This document shows, piece after piece, positions 53,134 through 64,000 of a DNA stretch of 64,000 nt. Within the stretch, counting starts at the first letter, position 1. Each line of letters begins with the position of its first letter. A program made the translations under genes and the position numbers. Origin of the DNA: Pectobacterium peruviense (GTDB taxonomy: Bacteria > Pseudomonadota > Gammaproteobacteria > Enterobacterales > Enterobacteriaceae); the NCBI RefSeq assembly GCF_002847345.1, contig NZ_LXFV01000016.1:1-64000 (forward strand), in the 5' to 3' direction. The notes under the pieces were generated by a model. The model was not told where the DNA came from and did no database searches. It saw nothing but the letters and a program-made list of their open reading frames with translations.

Positions 53134-54999
53134 ATGAGTTTTGATACCGCGAAGTACCCTACATTGGCGTTAGTGGAAACACCGGATGAACTTCGGTTGC
53201 TACCGAAAGAGAGCCTGCCAAAGCTGTGCGATGAGCTGCGCCAATATCTGCTGGACAGCGTCAGTCGTTCAAGCGGACATTTTGCTTCAGGGTTAGGGAC
53301 GGTTGAGTTAACGGTTGCGCTGCACTACGTCTATAACACGCCTTTTGATCATTTGGTATGGGATGTCGGCCATCAGGCTTACCCACACAAGATCCTCACA
53401 GGTCGTCGCGATCGTATTTCAACGATCCGCCAAAAAGGCGGTTTGCACCCCTTTCCGTGGCGCGATGAAAGTGAATATGACGTATTAAGCGTCGGACATT
53501 CATCCACCTCAATCAGTGCTGGACTGGGTATGGCCGTTGCCGCCGAGCGTGAAGGCAAAGGTCGCCGTACCGTTTGTGTAATCGGTGACGGCGCAATTAC
53601 CGCAGGCATGGCCTTTGAGGCAATGAACCACGCGGGCGACATTAAATCCGATCTACTGGTTGTGCTGAACGACAATGAAATGTCGATTTCGGAAAACGTC
53701 GGCGCATTGAACAACCATCTCGCACAGCTGTTATCCGGCAAGCTATACGCCAGCCTGCGTGAAGGCGGTAAAAAGGTCTTATCCGGCCTGCCACCCATCA
53801 AAGAACTGGTGAAACGCACCGAAGAGCACCTTAAAGGCATGGTTGTGCCAGGTACGCTATTTGAAGAGCTGGGCTTTAATTATATTGGCCCAGTTGACGG
53901 CCATGACGTTCAGGCATTGACGCATACGCTGAAAAACATGCGCAATCTGAAAGGCCCACAGCTTCTGCACATCATGACGAAGAAAGGCAAGGGTTACGCC
54001 CCCGCCGAGCAGGATCCGATCAGTTGGCACGCGGTACCAAAATTCGATCCAGCCAGCGGTACGTTGCCAAAAAGCAAAGAAGGCGCACAACCCACCTATT
54101 CCAAAATCTTCGGTCAATGGCTACAGGAAACTGCAGCCAAAGACAGCAAGCTCATGGCGGTCACGCCGGCGATGCGCGAAGGATCCGGCATGGTGCAATT
54201 TTCCCGCGACTATCCGCAGCAATATTTTGACGTGGCGATTGCCGAACAACACGCCGTCACATTTGCTGCAGGTCTGGCTGTCGGTGGCTATCATCCGGTC
54301 GTCGCTATTTACTCTACTTTCCTGCAACGCGCCTACGACCAGGTCATCCACGATGTCGCAATCCAGAATCTACCGGTTCTGTTTGCTATCGATCGCGGCG
54401 GTATTGTTGGTGCAGATGGACAAACGCATCAGGGTGCATTCGATCTCTCTTTCTTACGCTGTATCCCGAATATGATCATCATGACGCCTAGCGATGAAAA
54501 TGAGTGCCGTCAGATGTTGCACACAGGCTATCACTACCAGAAAGGCCCTACGGCAGTGCGCTATCCACGTGGAAACGGTACGGGTACTGAGCTGACACCA
54601 CTATCAGAGCTGCCAATCGGCAAGGGTGTGGTGCGCCGTCAGGGAGAAACGATCGCGATTCTGAATTTCGGTACACTCTTGCCAGAAGCTCAGGCTGCGG
54701 CAGAGAAATTAAACGCCACACTCGTCGACATGCGTTTTGTGAAACCGCTGGATGAAGCATTACTTGAAGAGCTGGCTCAGTCTCATAGCACGTTTGTGAC
54801 GCTGGAAGAGAATGCGGTTATGGGCGGTGCGGGGAGCGGTGTGAATGAATTCTTGATGGCGAAACGCCTTGCTGTCTCGGTACTAAACATTGGGCTACCA
54901 GACGTATTTATCCCACAAGGTTCGCAGGAAGAAATTCGCGTCGATCTGGGTCTGGATGCCGCAGGCATTGAGCGCAGAATCACGCAGTGGATGGAATAA
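53134..54999 (+). CDS. dxs: 1-deoxy-D-xylulose-5-phosphate synthase
   Basis: First enzyme of the MEP isoprenoid pathway, joining pyruvate and glyceraldehyde 3-phosphate. The 621 residues (E. coli 620) show the thiamine diphosphate motif beginning [18 protein letters not shown] and ending [10 protein letters not shown], and a transketolase-like pyrimidine domain with [12 protein letters not shown]. Third in xseB-ispA-dxs; its product feeds IspA substrates. Confidence 0.97.
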   Translation: MSFDTAKYPTLALVETPDELRLLPKESLPKLCDELRQYLLDSVSRSSGHFASGLGTVELTVALHYVYNTPFDHLVWDVGHQAYPHKILTGRRDRISTIRQKGGLHPFPWRDESEYDVLSVGHSSTSISAGLGMAVAAEREGKGRRTVCVIGDGAITAGMAFEAMNHAGDIKSDLLVVLNDNEMSISENVGALNNHLAQLLSGKLYASLREGGKKVLSGLPPIKELVKRTEEHLKGMVVPGTLFEELGFNYIGPVDGHDVQALTHTLKNMRNLKGPQLLHIMTKKGKGYAPAEQDPISWHAVPKFDPASGTLPKSKEGAQPTYSKIFGQWLQETAAKDSKLMAVTPAMREGSGMVQFSRDYPQQYFDVAIAEQHAVTFAAGLAVGGYHPVVAIYSTFLQRAYDQVIHDVAIQNLPVLFAIDRGGIVGADGQTHQGAFDLSFLRCIPNMIIMTPSDENECRQMLHTGYHYQKGPTAVRYPRGNGTGTELTPLSELPIGKGVVRRQGETIAILNFGTLLPEAQAAAEKLNATLVDMRFVKPLDEALLEELAQSHSTFVTLEENAVMGGAGSGVNEFLMAKRLAVSVLNIGLPDVFIPQGSQEEIRVDLGLDAAGIERRITQWME

Positions 55000-55011
55000 G
55001 CGATTAACGCA

Positions 55012-55034
55012 AACCGGGGCACATGGCCCCGGTT
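55012..55034. terminator. Convergent terminator between dxs and pgpA
   Basis: AACCGGGGC-(5 nt)-GCCCCGGTT is a perfect 9-bp stem 12 bases past the dxs stop. T runs are poor on both strands. Confidence 0.65.
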
Positions 55035-55050
55035 CAATAGTGCCGTAACG

Positions 55051-55587
55051 TCAGAATATCGGCCAATGATGGCCTATAAAATAGATAATTCCCGCAGAGA
55101 TCACCCCTGCGACGATATCATCGATCATGATCCCCATACCGCCATGCACGTTGCGATCAAACCAGCGAATCGGCCAAGGCTTCCAAATATCCAGACAGCG
55201 AAAGACGAAAAATCCCGCCGCTACCCATTGCCAGCTATCCACCGGGATCGCCATCAGGGTAATCCACATACCGACAAATTCGTCCCAGACGATGCTGCCG
55301 TGATCGTGAACACCCATATCTTTTGCCGTTTGATGACACAGGTAAACACCGATACAAATACTCAGCATCACCAACAGCGAATACAATTCAAGCGGCAGGA
55401 AAGACATGAGATACCACAGTGGAATCGCTGCCAGCGATCCTACCGTACCCGGCATCCAAGGCGATAAACCGCTACCAAACCCCGTCGCCAACAAATGCCA
55501 CGGATTACTCAGCCGTAAGCGACGTTTTGCCACTTCAGCGCCTTTCGTCTTATTCTCGGAATCAGTTTTGCTCGCTAAAATGGTCAT
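55051..55587 (-). CDS. pgpA: Phosphatidylglycerophosphatase A
   Basis: Membrane phosphatase that converts phosphatidylglycerophosphate to phosphatidylglycerol. The 178 residues (E. coli 172) carry [16 protein letters not shown] with the metal-binding Asp/Glu, and [18 protein letters not shown]. Several membrane segments. Its start overlaps the thiL end by 26 bases, so it is the last gene of the nusB-thiL-pgpA series. E. coli has yajO next; here dxs is convergent. Confidence 0.95.
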   Translation of the reverse strand: MTILASKTDSENKTKGAEVAKRRLRLSNPWHLLATGFGSGLSPWMPGTVGSLAAIPLWYLMSFLPLELYSLLVMLSICIGVYLCHQTAKDMGVHDHGSIVWDEFVGMWITLMAIPVDSWQWVAAGFFVFRCLDIWKPWPIRWFDRNVHGGMGIMIDDIVAGVISAGIIYFIGHHWPIF

Positions 55588-56542
55588 ACCCCTTCCAGTT
55601 CAGCTCGGTCGCTTTATTATCCCTGAAAAAACGTAATCCTTCAGATGAAGGCCCGATTTGCCCGATACAGGTATAGGTGGCACCGAGATGCCCCAAGGCA
55701 AGCTCCAGCGCACCACGGTTAATTTCCGGCACGGTAAAGCACAGCTCATAGTCTTCACCACCAGATAACGCCCAGCGCAAAGCCTGTTCTTCGTCAGTAC
55801 AGCTTCGCAACCAATCAGATTGTGGGATCGCATCCAGATGAATACGCGCACCGCATTCGCTGGCTTTAAGTATATGCTGTAGATCAGAAATGAGGCCGTC
55901 GGAAAGATCGATAGCCGAGCTGGCGAGATCGCGCAGCGCCTGCCCTTGCAGGATTCTGGGCTGAGGACGAAGATGACGCTGAAGCAGCCCTTGCCGCGCT
56001 CCATCATCATCAACGTGAAGTCGATTCTGGAGGATAGCCAGGCCAGCAGCGCTATCACCTAATGATCCAGTAACATAAATCCAATCGCCAATTCTGGCCC
56101 CACGGCGCGTTAACGCTCGGCCAACAGGCACCAGACCGTGGATAGTCAGCGTAAGGCTAAGCGGACCGCGCGTCGTATCACCGCCCACCAACTGCATGCC
56201 ATAGTAATCAAGCAGTTCAAATAAGCTGTCACTGTACGCGGACAGCCATTGGCTGTTGCTTTGAGGTAGGGTAATAGCGAGAGAAAGCCAGGCAGGATCG
56301 GCGCCCATTGCAGCCAGATCGCTTAAATTCACTGCCAGAGATTTGTAACCCAGATCGGCGGGATCGATATCAGGTAGGAAATGAACACCAGATACCAGCG
56401 TGTCGGTACTCACCGCCAGCATCTGCTTATCTGCCACCGTCAGTAACGCACAGTCATCACCGATGCCTAATTCAACATCGCGACGTGAACTTCGAACCCG
56501 ATTAAAATAGCGGGCAATAAGGTCAAACTCACCTTCAACCAT
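55562..56542 (-). CDS. thiL: Thiamine-monophosphate kinase
   Basis: Phosphorylates thiamine monophosphate to the diphosphate, the active cofactor. The 326 residues (E. coli 325) have the glycine-rich [13 protein letters not shown] and the conserved [13 protein letters not shown] and [14 protein letters not shown] segments of the PurM/ThiL superfamily. I chose the ATG at 56542 ([20 protein letters not shown]), the family start, over one 9 codons upstream. Overlaps pgpA by 26 bases. Confidence 0.95.
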   Translation of the reverse strand: MVEGEFDLIARYFNRVRSSRRDVELGIGDDCALLTVADKQMLAVSTDTLVSGVHFLPDIDPADLGYKSLAVNLSDLAAMGADPAWLSLAITLPQSNSQWLSAYSDSLFELLDYYGMQLVGGDTTRGPLSLTLTIHGLVPVGRALTRRGARIGDWIYVTGSLGDSAAGLAILQNRLHVDDDGARQGLLQRHLRPQPRILQGQALRDLASSAIDLSDGLISDLQHILKASECGARIHLDAIPQSDWLRSCTDEEQALRWALSGGEDYELCFTVPEINRGALELALGHLGATYTCIGQIGPSSEGLRFFRDNKATELNWKGYDHFSEQN

Positions 56543-56574
56543 AACCTTTCCAGCCAGCCTATCATTCAAAAGCG

Positions 56575-56600
56575 ATCAGGGCCGGATATCCGGCCCTGAT
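56575..56600 (-). terminator. Attenuator-like hairpin between nusB and thiL
   Basis: ATCAGGGCCGG-(AT-AT)-CCGGCCCTGAT is a perfect palindrome of 26 bases, 11 bases beyond the nusB stop. On the minus strand CGCTTTTG follows, a short T run. It could partly terminate before thiL. Confidence 0.6.
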
Positions 56601-56610
56601 TCGATTCATT

Positions 56611-57030
56611 TTACTTCTTGCCTTTCCGTACACTCGGAGCAGCTTTGTCGAGCACGCCATTCACAAACTTATGGCTATCTTCAGCGCCGAAGATTTTAGC
56701 CAGTTCGATGGCCTCGTTAATCGCCACCTTGTAAGGAACGTCTTCGCGCTTGCTCAGCTCAAACATCGCCAAACGCAGAATCGCTTTTTCAACCTGTCCC
56801 AATTCGTTAATCTGGCGAGACAGGAAAGGTGCCATCAGTTGATCAAGCTTCTCAGCTTGAGTGGCAACGCCCGCCAGCAATTCACGGAAATAGGTAATGT
56901 CGACATCTTTGACATCCTGCTCGCTCAGGAATTGGTGTTCAACATCGGCAATATCATTTTTAGATAATTGCCAGGAGTAAAGCGCTTGAACCGCACATTC
57001 ACGAGCGCGGCGACGAGCAGCAGGTTTCAC
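56611..57030 (-). CDS. nusB: Transcription antitermination factor NusB
   Basis: Binds boxA RNA with NusE (S10) in rRNA antitermination. The 139 residues equal the E. coli length and are all-helical: [20 protein letters not shown] at the N-terminus and [18 protein letters not shown] at the end. It follows ribH after 24 bases, the order also found in E. coli. Confidence 0.97.
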   Translation of the reverse strand: MKPAARRRARECAVQALYSWQLSKNDIADVEHQFLSEQDVKDVDITYFRELLAGVATQAEKLDQLMAPFLSRQINELGQVEKAILRLAMFELSKREDVPYKVAINEAIELAKIFGAEDSHKFVNGVLDKAAPSVRKGKK

Positions 57031-57054
57031 GGAATTCCCCTTACTTAATCAGGC

Positions 57055-57531
57055 TTACTTAATCGCTTTCAATACATTAATCATTTCTAGCGCGGTCAAG
57101 GCAGCTTCTGCACCTTTGTTCCCCGCTTTCGTGCCAGCACGCTCAATCGCCTGTTCAATACTTTCCGTCGTCAGAACGCCGAAAGAAACAGGGATTTCGC
57201 TGTCCATCGCAACGGAGGACAGGCCAGAGCTACATTCGCCAGCAACAAATTCAAAATGCGCTGTTCCACCACGGATGACCGTTCCCAGAGCAATAACAGC
57301 ATCATAACCGCCATTTTTCGCACTTTTAGTCAGCGCACGAACCGTCAATGGCAGTTCGTAAGCACCCGGCACCCAGACAACGGTGATGTTTTCGTCTTTA
57401 ACCTGACCGATGCGTTTCAAGGCATCAATCGCACCTTGCAGCAGGCTGTCGTTAATAAAATGGTTAAAACGCGCAATCGCAATCGCCACACGAGCATCAG
57501 GAGTAGCAACAACACCTTCGATAACGTTCAT
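57055..57531 (-). CDS. ribH: 6,7-dimethyl-8-ribityllumazine synthase
   Basis: Condenses 5-amino-6-ribitylaminouracil with dihydroxybutanone phosphate, the penultimate step to riboflavin, and forms a 60-mer shell in relatives. The 158 residues (E. coli 156; also named ribE there) include [28 protein letters not shown] with the catalytic His, and the [18 protein letters not shown] stretch. It lies 109 bases after ribD. Confidence 0.96.
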   Translation of the reverse strand: MNVIEGVVATPDARVAIAIARFNHFINDSLLQGAIDALKRIGQVKDENITVVWVPGAYELPLTVRALTKSAKNGGYDAVIALGTVIRGGTAHFEFVAGECSSGLSSVAMDSEIPVSFGVLTTESIEQAIERAGTKAGNKGAEAALTALEMINVLKAIK

Positions 57532-57640
57532 AGCTTTCCTTTATCTGGTCTTTATGCCCCGTAGGGGGGCGGATTCTATCATAATTTTTGCTGGCACGTA
57601 TTCGGTTTTGTCGAACACGCACCGCGTATTTACATGCACA

Positions 57641-58777
57641 TCAGAATTTGGGTCTCAGGCGTAATCGTAAATCTGGGCCAACCTGGCGCACCTCTGCGAT
57701 GTCAAATTCCGGTGCCTGAGACAGCTGATTCAGCCCAGGCAAGAGGCACAGCGAACGGGCATTTTCACCCAATAGTTTGGGGGCAAGATAAACGATAAGC
57801 TCATCAACGACACCAGCATTAAGCAGCGCCCCTGCCAGACTGGCACCCGCTTCAACCCAGACAGAGTTAATCTGACGTCTTCCCAGCACCATCATCAGCG
57901 CCACCAGATCAACCCCACCATTGTGCTGCGGTAGCATGACTTGTTCAACGCCCAGTGGCCATGCCTGCTCATCAGCCTGCACCCGCGCTAGCCAGGTCTC
58001 ACCCGGTTGGCTAACAATCCGATGCTGTGGTGTAACCCGCTGTTGGCCGTCCACAATGACCCGAACAGGCTGTCTGAGATCGGCTTCGGAATAGCGCTTC
58101 TGGACATCAGCATCCAGCTCTGACCACCGTACAGTGAGAGAAGGATCGTCGGCCAAGACTGTCGCACTGCTGCTTAGAATCGCCGCACTCTCAGCGCGAA
58201 AACGCTGTACATCCTGCCGCGCCTGCGGTGAAGTAATCCACTGGCTTTCTCCCGATGCCATCGCAGTGCGCCCATCCAAAGATGCCGCCATTTTGAGTTG
58301 TACGTAAGGAAAACCCGTCCGCATGCGTTTCAGGAAACCTACATTAACTTTCTCGGCTTCAGCCATCATCAAGCCATGACTAACGGCAATCCCCGCCTGC
58401 TGTAAGCGATGTAAACCACGACCCGCAACCTGCGGGTTTGGATCCTGCATTGCAGCAACCACACGGGAAACGCCAGCAGTAATCAGCGCATCGGCGCAAG
58501 GCGGCGTTCGGCCATGGTGGCTGCACGGTTCCAGCGTGACATAGGCCGTGGCGCCATGCGCACGTTCCCCCGCCATTCTCAGCGCATGTACCTCTGCGTG
58601 AGGTTCACCAGCACGGAAATGGTAGCCTTCGCCGACAATTTCGCCATCACGCACGATCACGCAGCCAACATTAGGGTTGGGTGCTGTCGTAAAACGGCCA
58701 CGGCGCGCCAGTTCTAACGCTCGCGCCATGTATAATTCATCCTGCGGCGACTGGCCGTTTTCCTGAAAAGCACTCAT
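57641..58777 (-). CDS. ribD: Bifunctional riboflavin biosynthesis deaminase/reductase RibD
   Basis: Deaminates and then reduces the pyrimidine intermediate of riboflavin synthesis. The 378 residues (E. coli 367) comprise a cytidine-deaminase-like domain with the zinc ligands His60, Cys85 and Cys94 (HAEV, EPCSHHGRTPPC), and a reductase domain (LKMAASLDGRTAMASGESQW). No FMN riboswitch is visible upstream; nrdR lies 35 bases upstream on the same strand. Confidence 0.96.
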   Translation of the reverse strand: MSAFQENGQSPQDELYMARALELARRGRFTTAPNPNVGCVIVRDGEIVGEGYHFRAGEPHAEVHALRMAGERAHGATAYVTLEPCSHHGRTPPCADALITAGVSRVVAAMQDPNPQVAGRGLHRLQQAGIAVSHGLMMAEAEKVNVGFLKRMRTGFPYVQLKMAASLDGRTAMASGESQWITSPQARQDVQRFRAESAAILSSSATVLADDPSLTVRWSELDADVQKRYSEADLRQPVRVIVDGQQRVTPQHRIVSQPGETWLARVQADEQAWPLGVEQVMLPQHNGGVDLVALMMVLGRRQINSVWVEAGASLAGALLNAGVVDELIVYLAPKLLGENARSLCLLPGLNQLSQAPEFDIAEVRQVGPDLRLRLRPKF

Positions 58778-58812
58778 TCCCGAACCTCTTATCTCTGTCG
58801 AATCGACACGAT

Positions 58813-59262
58813 TTAATCCTGCAAACGCGCAATCTCTTCGCCAAATTCACGGATATCTTCAAAGCTGCGATACACCGATGCAAACCGGATATAAGCGACT
58901 TTATCCAGCTTTCTCAATGCTTCCATCACCAAATTCCCCACCATCTTGGTGGTCACCTCTCGTTCTCCGGTAGCACGAAGATGAGATTTAATGTGATTAA
59001 TCGCCATTTCGACGTCATCAGAACTCACAGGCCTTTTTTCCAGCGCCTTTAGCATGCCGCTGCGCAATTTATCTTCATTAAAAGGCTCGCGCACTTCATT
59101 GCTTTTGATGACTCGCGGCAGTACCAGTTCAGCCACTTCAAACGTGGTGAAACGTTCATGACAAACCAGACACTGCCGACGACGACGGACTTGCGAACCT
59201 TCGCCGACCAGACGGGAATCAATGACTTTGGTATCAACAGCGGAACAAAACGGGCAATGCAT
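58813..59262 (-). CDS. nrdR: Ribonucleotide reductase repressor NrdR
   Basis: Represses the nrd ribonucleotide reductase operons in response to (d)ATP. The 149 residues equal the E. coli length. The zinc ribbon uses C3, C6, C31 and C34, and the ATP-cone domain follows from about residue 49 ([20 protein letters not shown]). First gene of the nrdR-ribD series. Confidence 0.97.
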   Translation of the reverse strand: MHCPFCSAVDTKVIDSRLVGEGSQVRRRRQCLVCHERFTTFEVAELVLPRVIKSNEVREPFNEDKLRSGMLKALEKRPVSSDDVEMAINHIKSHLRATGEREVTTKMVGNLVMEALRKLDKVAYIRFASVYRSFEDIREFGEEIARLQD

Positions 59263-59604
59263 GATGTGTCCTGACCAGTAATCCTTAACGTAGAGACAGT
59301 TTACCCTGAATTAACGGACTAACCAAAACTCCTGATCCACGTTGCGAAGGGTTTCGCATCTCTTCTGATAGCGGGATGAAAAAAGCCGCCTCTCCTATGA
59401 CTCAGGCTTAATCACAGCTAAACTCAGCAACAGGGATTAACGGATCAATGAATATACCCTAAATAATTCGAGTTGCAGGAAGGCGGCAAGCGAGGGAATC
59501 CCGATGAGCTTACTTGAGTAAGTGATTCGGGTGACTGAACGAAGCCAACGCACATGCGGCTTGAAGTATGACGGGTATAAAACATCGAAAGGGGAACCAC
59601 AGAT
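59263..59604. other. 342-base region between nrdR and yajI
   Basis: Holds an ERIC element (59453-59579) and, on the left, the presumed nrdR promoter. I see no gene. Confidence 0.6.
59453..59579 (+). repeat. ERIC element, copy 2
   Basis: A 127-base element bounded by TATACCCTAAATAATTCG and TTGAAGTATGACGGGTATA, with the central ERIC repeat GGGAATCCCGATGAGCTTAC followed by TTGAGTAAGTGATTCGGGTG. It ends 25 bases before the yajI ATG, so it is likely part of the yajI transcript leader. Same element as 38703-38829, opposite orientation. Confidence 0.92.
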
Positions 59605-60174
59605 ATGAGAACCCGATATCGCGTACTGACCTTCCTGCCAGCACTACTTTTGCTTGCAGGGTGCGCCGAACAGCGCCAGATGCCAAAATTGCAGAATCAG
59701 ATAGGTCAGTTAAATCAGCAATTACAAACGCTGACCGATCAGGCCACCGCGTTAGAACGACAAAATGCGTTGAACTCCCAATCCACCTCTGGCGTTTATT
59801 TACTGCCCGCAGCACAAACCAGCACCATGCTGGAAAGCAGTATTGGCAGACTCAGCGTATCGCTACGCAATATCGAGACAGAAGCGAATGGAACAAGTGC
59901 GTTACTGCACATTCGCACACTTGATGCGAAAGGGCTGCCAGCCTTTGGCGCACAGCTTGATTGGGGACGACTCGACCCCGTGAGTGGTAAACCTTTAGCT
60001 GGCGACACACAGACACAGTCTTTTGTTGTCTCTCCCACGCTGTTACCAAAATCCGAAGCACTTATTGAATTACGTCTGAGCGGCCTGTCGCCGGAAGAAC
60101 TTGGTTTTGTTCGAGTGCATCAGGTTCAGGAAATACAAAGTCCGCCACCTGTTGCCGCAACCGAGTCCCCCTAA
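59605..60174 (+). CDS. yajI: DUF3251 lipoprotein YajI
   Basis: Predicted lipoprotein of unknown function. The 189 residues start with a signal peptide ending in lipobox LAGC (Cys20), followed by a coiled-coil stretch rich in Gln and Leu (QNQIGQLNQQLQTLTDQATA) and a beta-rich DUF3251 region. AAAGGGGAACC lies about 10 bases before the ATG. E. coli yajI lies next to nrdR, which supports the assignment. An ERIC element lies directly upstream. Confidence 0.82.
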   Translation: MRTRYRVLTFLPALLLLAGCAEQRQMPKLQNQIGQLNQQLQTLTDQATALERQNALNSQSTSGVYLLPAAQTSTMLESSIGRLSVSLRNIETEANGTSALLHIRTLDAKGLPAFGAQLDWGRLDPVSGKPLAGDTQTQSFVVSPTLLPKSEALIELRLSGLSPEELGFVRVHQVQEIQSPPPVAATESP

Positions 60175-60197
60175 CACATGTCCCTGCGCTAAAATGC

Positions 60198-60224
60198 AAA
60201 AAACCCCGCAACGCGGGGTTTTTT
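60198..60224. terminator. Bidirectional terminator between yajI and secF
   Basis: AAAAAACCCCGC-AAC-GCGGGGTTTTTT is a 6-bp GC stem flanked by six A and six T. It serves yajI (plus) and secF (minus). Confidence 0.9.
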
Positions 60225-60242
60225 ATGTTTACGGTCAGCAGA

Positions 60243-61211
60243 TTAAGGCAGGATAGACGGTTGGTCCGCCCCTTCTTTTTCCACTTTTTGAACCAGCAGG
60301 TGTTCACGCGTCATACCCAGTTTCAGCGCCAGAGCAGAAGAAACGTAGATAGAAGAGATCGTACCGATGATTACACCGATAAACATCGTCAGTGAGAAGC
60401 CATGCAATAACGCGCCACCGAAGACCATCAAAATCAAAATCATCGCCAGCGTGGTTGCTGAAGTGATGATGGTACGGTGCAGCGTCTGCGTCAGAGAAAT
60501 GTTGGTAATTTCGTAAGGCGTTCCACGACGAATCTTGCGGAAGTTCTCACGAATACGGTCAGACACGACGATCTTATCGTTAAGTGAATAACCAATTACC
60601 GACATCAGCGAGGCAATTATCGTTAGGTCAACCTCAACATAAAACAGAGATAGTAGACCCATCGTAATAATTACATCGTGCGCCAAAGCCAGCACGGCCC
60701 CCAGCGCCAGACGCCATTCAAAGCGAAAACCGATATAAATAAGAATGGCAATCAACGCAGACAACAGCGCCAATGCGCCTGCCTGTGCCAAATCGCTTCC
60801 CACACTCGGCCCGACGAACTCAATACGTTTTACCGTTGCATGCTGCTGGAAGGTATCATTCACCACCGTCAGCACTTTGTTACCGAGCGCTTCGTTTTCG
60901 CTGCCAGAAACGGGTGGCATACGCACCATCACGTCACGGCTGCTACCGAAATTCTGCACCTGCGGCTCTGAAAAACCAGAGGTTTCCAATGAGCTACGCA
61001 GTACATCGAGATCGATAGGTTTCTCAAGGTTAATCTCAATGACTGTACCACCGGTAAAGTCGAGCCCCCAGTTGAAACCACGTACACCCATGATCGCGAT
61101 AGAGATAATGATCAGCAGACCGGAAATCACAAATGCCAATGTGTCCCAGCGCATGAAATCATAGACTTTACGCCCATGGTTTAGTTGTTCAATGCTGTAT
61201 TCCTGTGCCAC
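60243..61211 (-). CDS. secF: Protein translocase subunit SecF
   Basis: Works with SecD and YajC at the SecYEG channel to pull secreted proteins outward with the proton motive force. The 322 residues (E. coli 323) have six membrane helices and a periplasmic P1 head domain (about 40-135). [20 protein letters not shown] and [22 protein letters not shown] are typical. Starts 9 bases after secD, in yajC-secD-secF. Confidence 0.96.
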   Translation of the reverse strand: MAQEYSIEQLNHGRKVYDFMRWDTLAFVISGLLIIISIAIMGVRGFNWGLDFTGGTVIEINLEKPIDLDVLRSSLETSGFSEPQVQNFGSSRDVMVRMPPVSGSENEALGNKVLTVVNDTFQQHATVKRIEFVGPSVGSDLAQAGALALLSALIAILIYIGFRFEWRLALGAVLALAHDVIITMGLLSLFYVEVDLTIIASLMSVIGYSLNDKIVVSDRIRENFRKIRRGTPYEITNISLTQTLHRTIITSATTLAMILILMVFGGALLHGFSLTMFIGVIIGTISSIYVSSALALKLGMTREHLLVQKVEKEGADQPSILP

Positions 61212-61220
61212 AACGCACTC

Positions 61221-63068
61221 CTAGATAGACAGTTTGTTGATACGTTTACCGCCGTAAAGCAGGTTAACGATGGCACGAGTACCGACGATCGCCGTAAACA
61301 TTGAGGTCGCAATCCCAATAGCGGTAGTGATAGCAAACCCTTTGATAGAGCCTGTCCCCACAGCGTACAGGATGATGACCTTAATCAGAGTGGTGACGTT
61401 CGCATCAACAATCGAGCTAAATGCACCTTTGTAGCCCTCATGAATAGCCTGCTGCACAGAACGGCCATTACTGAGTTCTTCCTTGATACGTTCGTTGATG
61501 AGTACGTTAGCATCCACTGCGACCGCCAGCGTAAGCACGATACCCGCGATACCCGGCATGGTCAGCGTAGCCCCTGGTAGCAGCGACATCACGCCAACAA
61601 TCAATACCAGGTTAGCGACCAGTGCACTCGTTGCGATGACACCAAACTTCTTGTAGAAGAAGACCATGAAGAGGATCGATGCGATCAAGCCCCACAAGCA
61701 GGCTTCCAGGCCCTGAGTGATGTTTTGCATCCCCAGCGTTGGACCAATGGTACGTTCTTCCACGATCTGGATTGGAGCAATCAGCGCACCCGCACGTAAC
61801 AGAAGAGAAAGCTGACGTGCTTCGTTCGGGTTATCAATACCAGTGATACGGAAGCTGTTACCCAATCGCGACTGAATCGTCGCCACGTTGATGACTTCTT
61901 CGTGTTTTTCCAGTATCGAACGACCCGTAGCATCTTTCTTGCCGCTGTCTTTGTATTCCACAAACAGCGTTGCCATCAGCTTGCCGATACTGTCCTTGGT
62001 GAAGTTGGACATGGTGTTGCCACCAGCGCTGTCCAGAGAAATATTCACCTGAGGCTGATTGTATTCATCCGTACTTGATGTCGAATCGGTAATATGGTCG
62101 CCCGTCAGAATCACGCGTTTGAACAACACAACGGGTGAACCGTCACGCATGTTTTTCACTTCAGAGTCGCCCGGCACACGGCCGTTCGCCGCTGCAGTCG
62201 AATCAGCATTACTGTTGACCAGACGGAATTCCAGCGTAGCAGTTGCGCCAAGAATTTCTTTCGCGCGCGCCGTATCCTGAATACCCGGTAACTCAACAAC
62301 GATGCGGTCAGCACCCTGACGCTGTACCAGCGGTTCGGCAACGCCCAGTTGGTTCACACGGTTACGCAGGATATTGATGTTCTGCTGTACTGCGTATTCA
62401 CGTGCTTCACGCAGACGCTCGTCAGACATCACTGCGCGTAGCAAGTTGCTACCGCTGCTGCTGAGAACCAGATTGCGGTGACGAGACGTCAGATAATTGA
62501 GGCCATCATCACGCGTTTGAGCATCACGGAAACGAATTTCGACGCCGTAATTATCAATCTTGCGCACAGCGGCATAAGGAATGTTCTTTTCACGCAGATC
62601 GCTGCGCAAAGAGTCCATGGTTTGTTCTTGCAGTTTACCCAGCGCTGTATCCATATCCACTTCCATCAGGAAGTGGACGCCGCCGCGCAGGTCAAGCCCC
62701 AATTTCATCGGTTCAGCGCCTAACAACCGCAGCCAGGTTGGCGTGGCAGGTGCAAGGTTTAGCGCGACGACGAATTTTTCGCCCAGCTCATTAACGAGCG
62801 CTTCACGCGCGCGGAGCTGAATATCAGGGTTAGAGAAGCGAGCCAGAATTGCACCGTTTTCCAACGCAACTGACTTACTGGTAATATTTTGTTCTTTTAG
62901 AACATTCTGGACTTGGATCAGCGTCGTTTCGCTGGCGGCGGTTCCCCGCGCGCCAGTAACTTGTACCGCCGGATCCTCACCATATAGGTTAGGAAGTGCG
63001 TAGAGCAGGCCGACAAACAACACCACGACCAGCATCAGGTACTTCCACAAAGGATAACGATTTAACAC
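61221..63068 (-). CDS. secD: Protein translocase subunit SecD
   Basis: RND-related partner of SecF. The 615 residues equal the E. coli length. Six membrane helices (one at the N-terminus, [20 protein letters not shown], and five from about residue 450) flank a large periplasmic region with the head domain. [16 protein letters not shown] and [18 protein letters not shown], which holds the proton-path Asp, are present. It follows yajC by 27 bases. Confidence 0.97.
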   Translation of the reverse strand: MLNRYPLWKYLMLVVVLFVGLLYALPNLYGEDPAVQVTGARGTAASETTLIQVQNVLKEQNITSKSVALENGAILARFSNPDIQLRAREALVNELGEKFVVALNLAPATPTWLRLLGAEPMKLGLDLRGGVHFLMEVDMDTALGKLQEQTMDSLRSDLREKNIPYAAVRKIDNYGVEIRFRDAQTRDDGLNYLTSRHRNLVLSSSGSNLLRAVMSDERLREAREYAVQQNINILRNRVNQLGVAEPLVQRQGADRIVVELPGIQDTARAKEILGATATLEFRLVNSNADSTAAANGRVPGDSEVKNMRDGSPVVLFKRVILTGDHITDSTSSTDEYNQPQVNISLDSAGGNTMSNFTKDSIGKLMATLFVEYKDSGKKDATGRSILEKHEEVINVATIQSRLGNSFRITGIDNPNEARQLSLLLRAGALIAPIQIVEERTIGPTLGMQNITQGLEACLWGLIASILFMVFFYKKFGVIATSALVANLVLIVGVMSLLPGATLTMPGIAGIVLTLAVAVDANVLINERIKEELSNGRSVQQAIHEGYKGAFSSIVDANVTTLIKVIILYAVGTGSIKGFAITTAIGIATSMFTAIVGTRAIVNLLYGGKRINKLSI

Positions 63069-63095
63069 GGCAGTTCCCTTCGGGAAAATCGGAAA

Positions 63096-63428
63096 TTACA
63101 GGGCCTTAATCGTGCCCTTCGGCAGCACGGCAGCCACAAAATCACGTTTGATAACCACTTCATTGGTTTCGTTCAACGCAATCGCAATATAGCCAGTGTC
63201 GGACACTTTGGTCACGCGACCAACCAGACCGCCAGTCGTTAAGACTTCATCACCCTTGCCGATGGAGTCCATTAACTTTTTGTGTTCCTTGCCGCGTTTT
63301 TGCTGAGGACGCAGGATCATAAAGTAGAAAATCAGACCAAAAACGGCCAGCATAATAACCAGAGAGTACGGGCTTCCCTGAGCCGGAGCGCCGGTTGCAG
63401 CTACAGCATCGGAGATGAAAAGACTCAT
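63096..63428 (-). CDS. yajC: Sec translocon accessory protein YajC
   Basis: Single-pass inner-membrane protein associated with SecDF and AcrB. The 110 residues (E. coli 110) have one helix at about 20-40 (SLVIMLAVFGLIFYFMILRP) and a basic cytoplasmic tail with GKGDEVLTTGGLVGRVTKV. Between tgt and secD, as in E. coli. Confidence 0.96.
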   Translation of the reverse strand: MSLFISDAVAATGAPAQGSPYSLVIMLAVFGLIFYFMILRPQQKRGKEHKKLMDSIGKGDEVLTTGGLVGRVTKVSDTGYIAIALNETNEVVIKRDFVAAVLPKGTIKAL

Positions 63429-63537
63429 TTAAATATCCTCTTTTTTGTCAAAAGATAAGCTATCAAAAAGATAAATTATCAACCTTACAATCGTAAAAAC
63501 GCTTCACAGCAAAATGCTATTCATAGCAAACGGGCTG

Positions 63538-64000
<463 letters not shown>

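Noticed and set aside
57532-57640. Possible FMN riboswitch for ribD or ribH
   Set aside because: The gaps before ribH (109 bases) and ribD (35 bases) show none of the conserved RFN-element segments.

Overview
The window is a 64 kb stretch of ordinary chromosome from a member of the Enterobacterales. Nearly every gene has a close E. coli counterpart, and the order largely follows the E. coli segment from hemH to tgt, read here with hemH at the left. Divergence from E. coli, two 127-bp ERIC elements, a ccdA-type cysteine desulfhydrase beside a DecR/CcdR-type regulator and an rpmE2-rpmJ2 pair between acrB and tomB suggest the soft-rot group (Pectobacterium or a close relative). The genus is inference. 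I see no prophage, insertion sequence, CRISPR array or tRNA.

Layout. 1-10 kb: hemH, adk, the heat-shock chaperone htpG, the dnaX-ybaB-recR replication/repair cluster, apt, ybaN, priC-ybaM. 9.5-15.3 kb: the acrR/acrAB multidrug efflux locus with its palindromic operator, then the zinc-independent ribosomal protein pair rpmE2-rpmJ2 behind a Zur-like box. 15.9-19.3 kb: tomB-hha, the 4.5S RNA gene ffs (minus strand), the alkyltransferase-like gene ybaZ, lipoprotein gene ybaY and tesB. 19.4-25.5 kb, minus strand: glnK-amtB with a sigma-54 promoter, the ABC half-transporters mdlA-mdlB and a decR/ccdR-type Lrp-family regulator. 25.5-28.8 kb: a small unrecognised ORF, ccdA, queC, fadM and ybaV. 28.9-38.6 kb, minus strand: the protein-quality-control block ppiD, hupB, lon, clpX, clpP, tig, then bolA. 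39-48 kb: yajG-ampG, the cytochrome bo operon cyoABCDE, yajR. 48-55 kb: yajQ, panE-yajL, thiI, xseB-ispA-dxs. 55-64 kb: the minus-strand series nrdR-ribD-ribH-nusB-thiL-pgpA, lipoprotein gene yajI, and tgt-yajC-secD-secF, with tgt cut by the window edge.

Functional links. Three quality-control genes (htpG, clpP, lon) have visible sigma-32-type promoters. glnK-amtB shows a perfect sigma-54 element and an NtrC-like palindrome. dnaX keeps every element of the E. coli programmed -1 frameshift: SD-like stimulator, A AAA AAG slippery site, and hairpin. Compared with E. coli as I recall it, mscK is absent between ybaM and acrR, ybaE and cof are replaced by ccdA, ylaC and its neighbours are absent between hha and ffs, and tsx/yajD and yajO are absent.

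I did not find a convincing undescribed system. The items most worth a second look are the 53-codon ORF and repeat pair between the decR-like gene and ccdA, a 17-bp duplication that puts an out-of-frame ATG ahead of acrR, the long AT-rich leader of tomB, and 21-bp tandem repeats between tig and clpP. Coordinates and starts were set by eye; identifications rest on remembered family sequences, with no database search.
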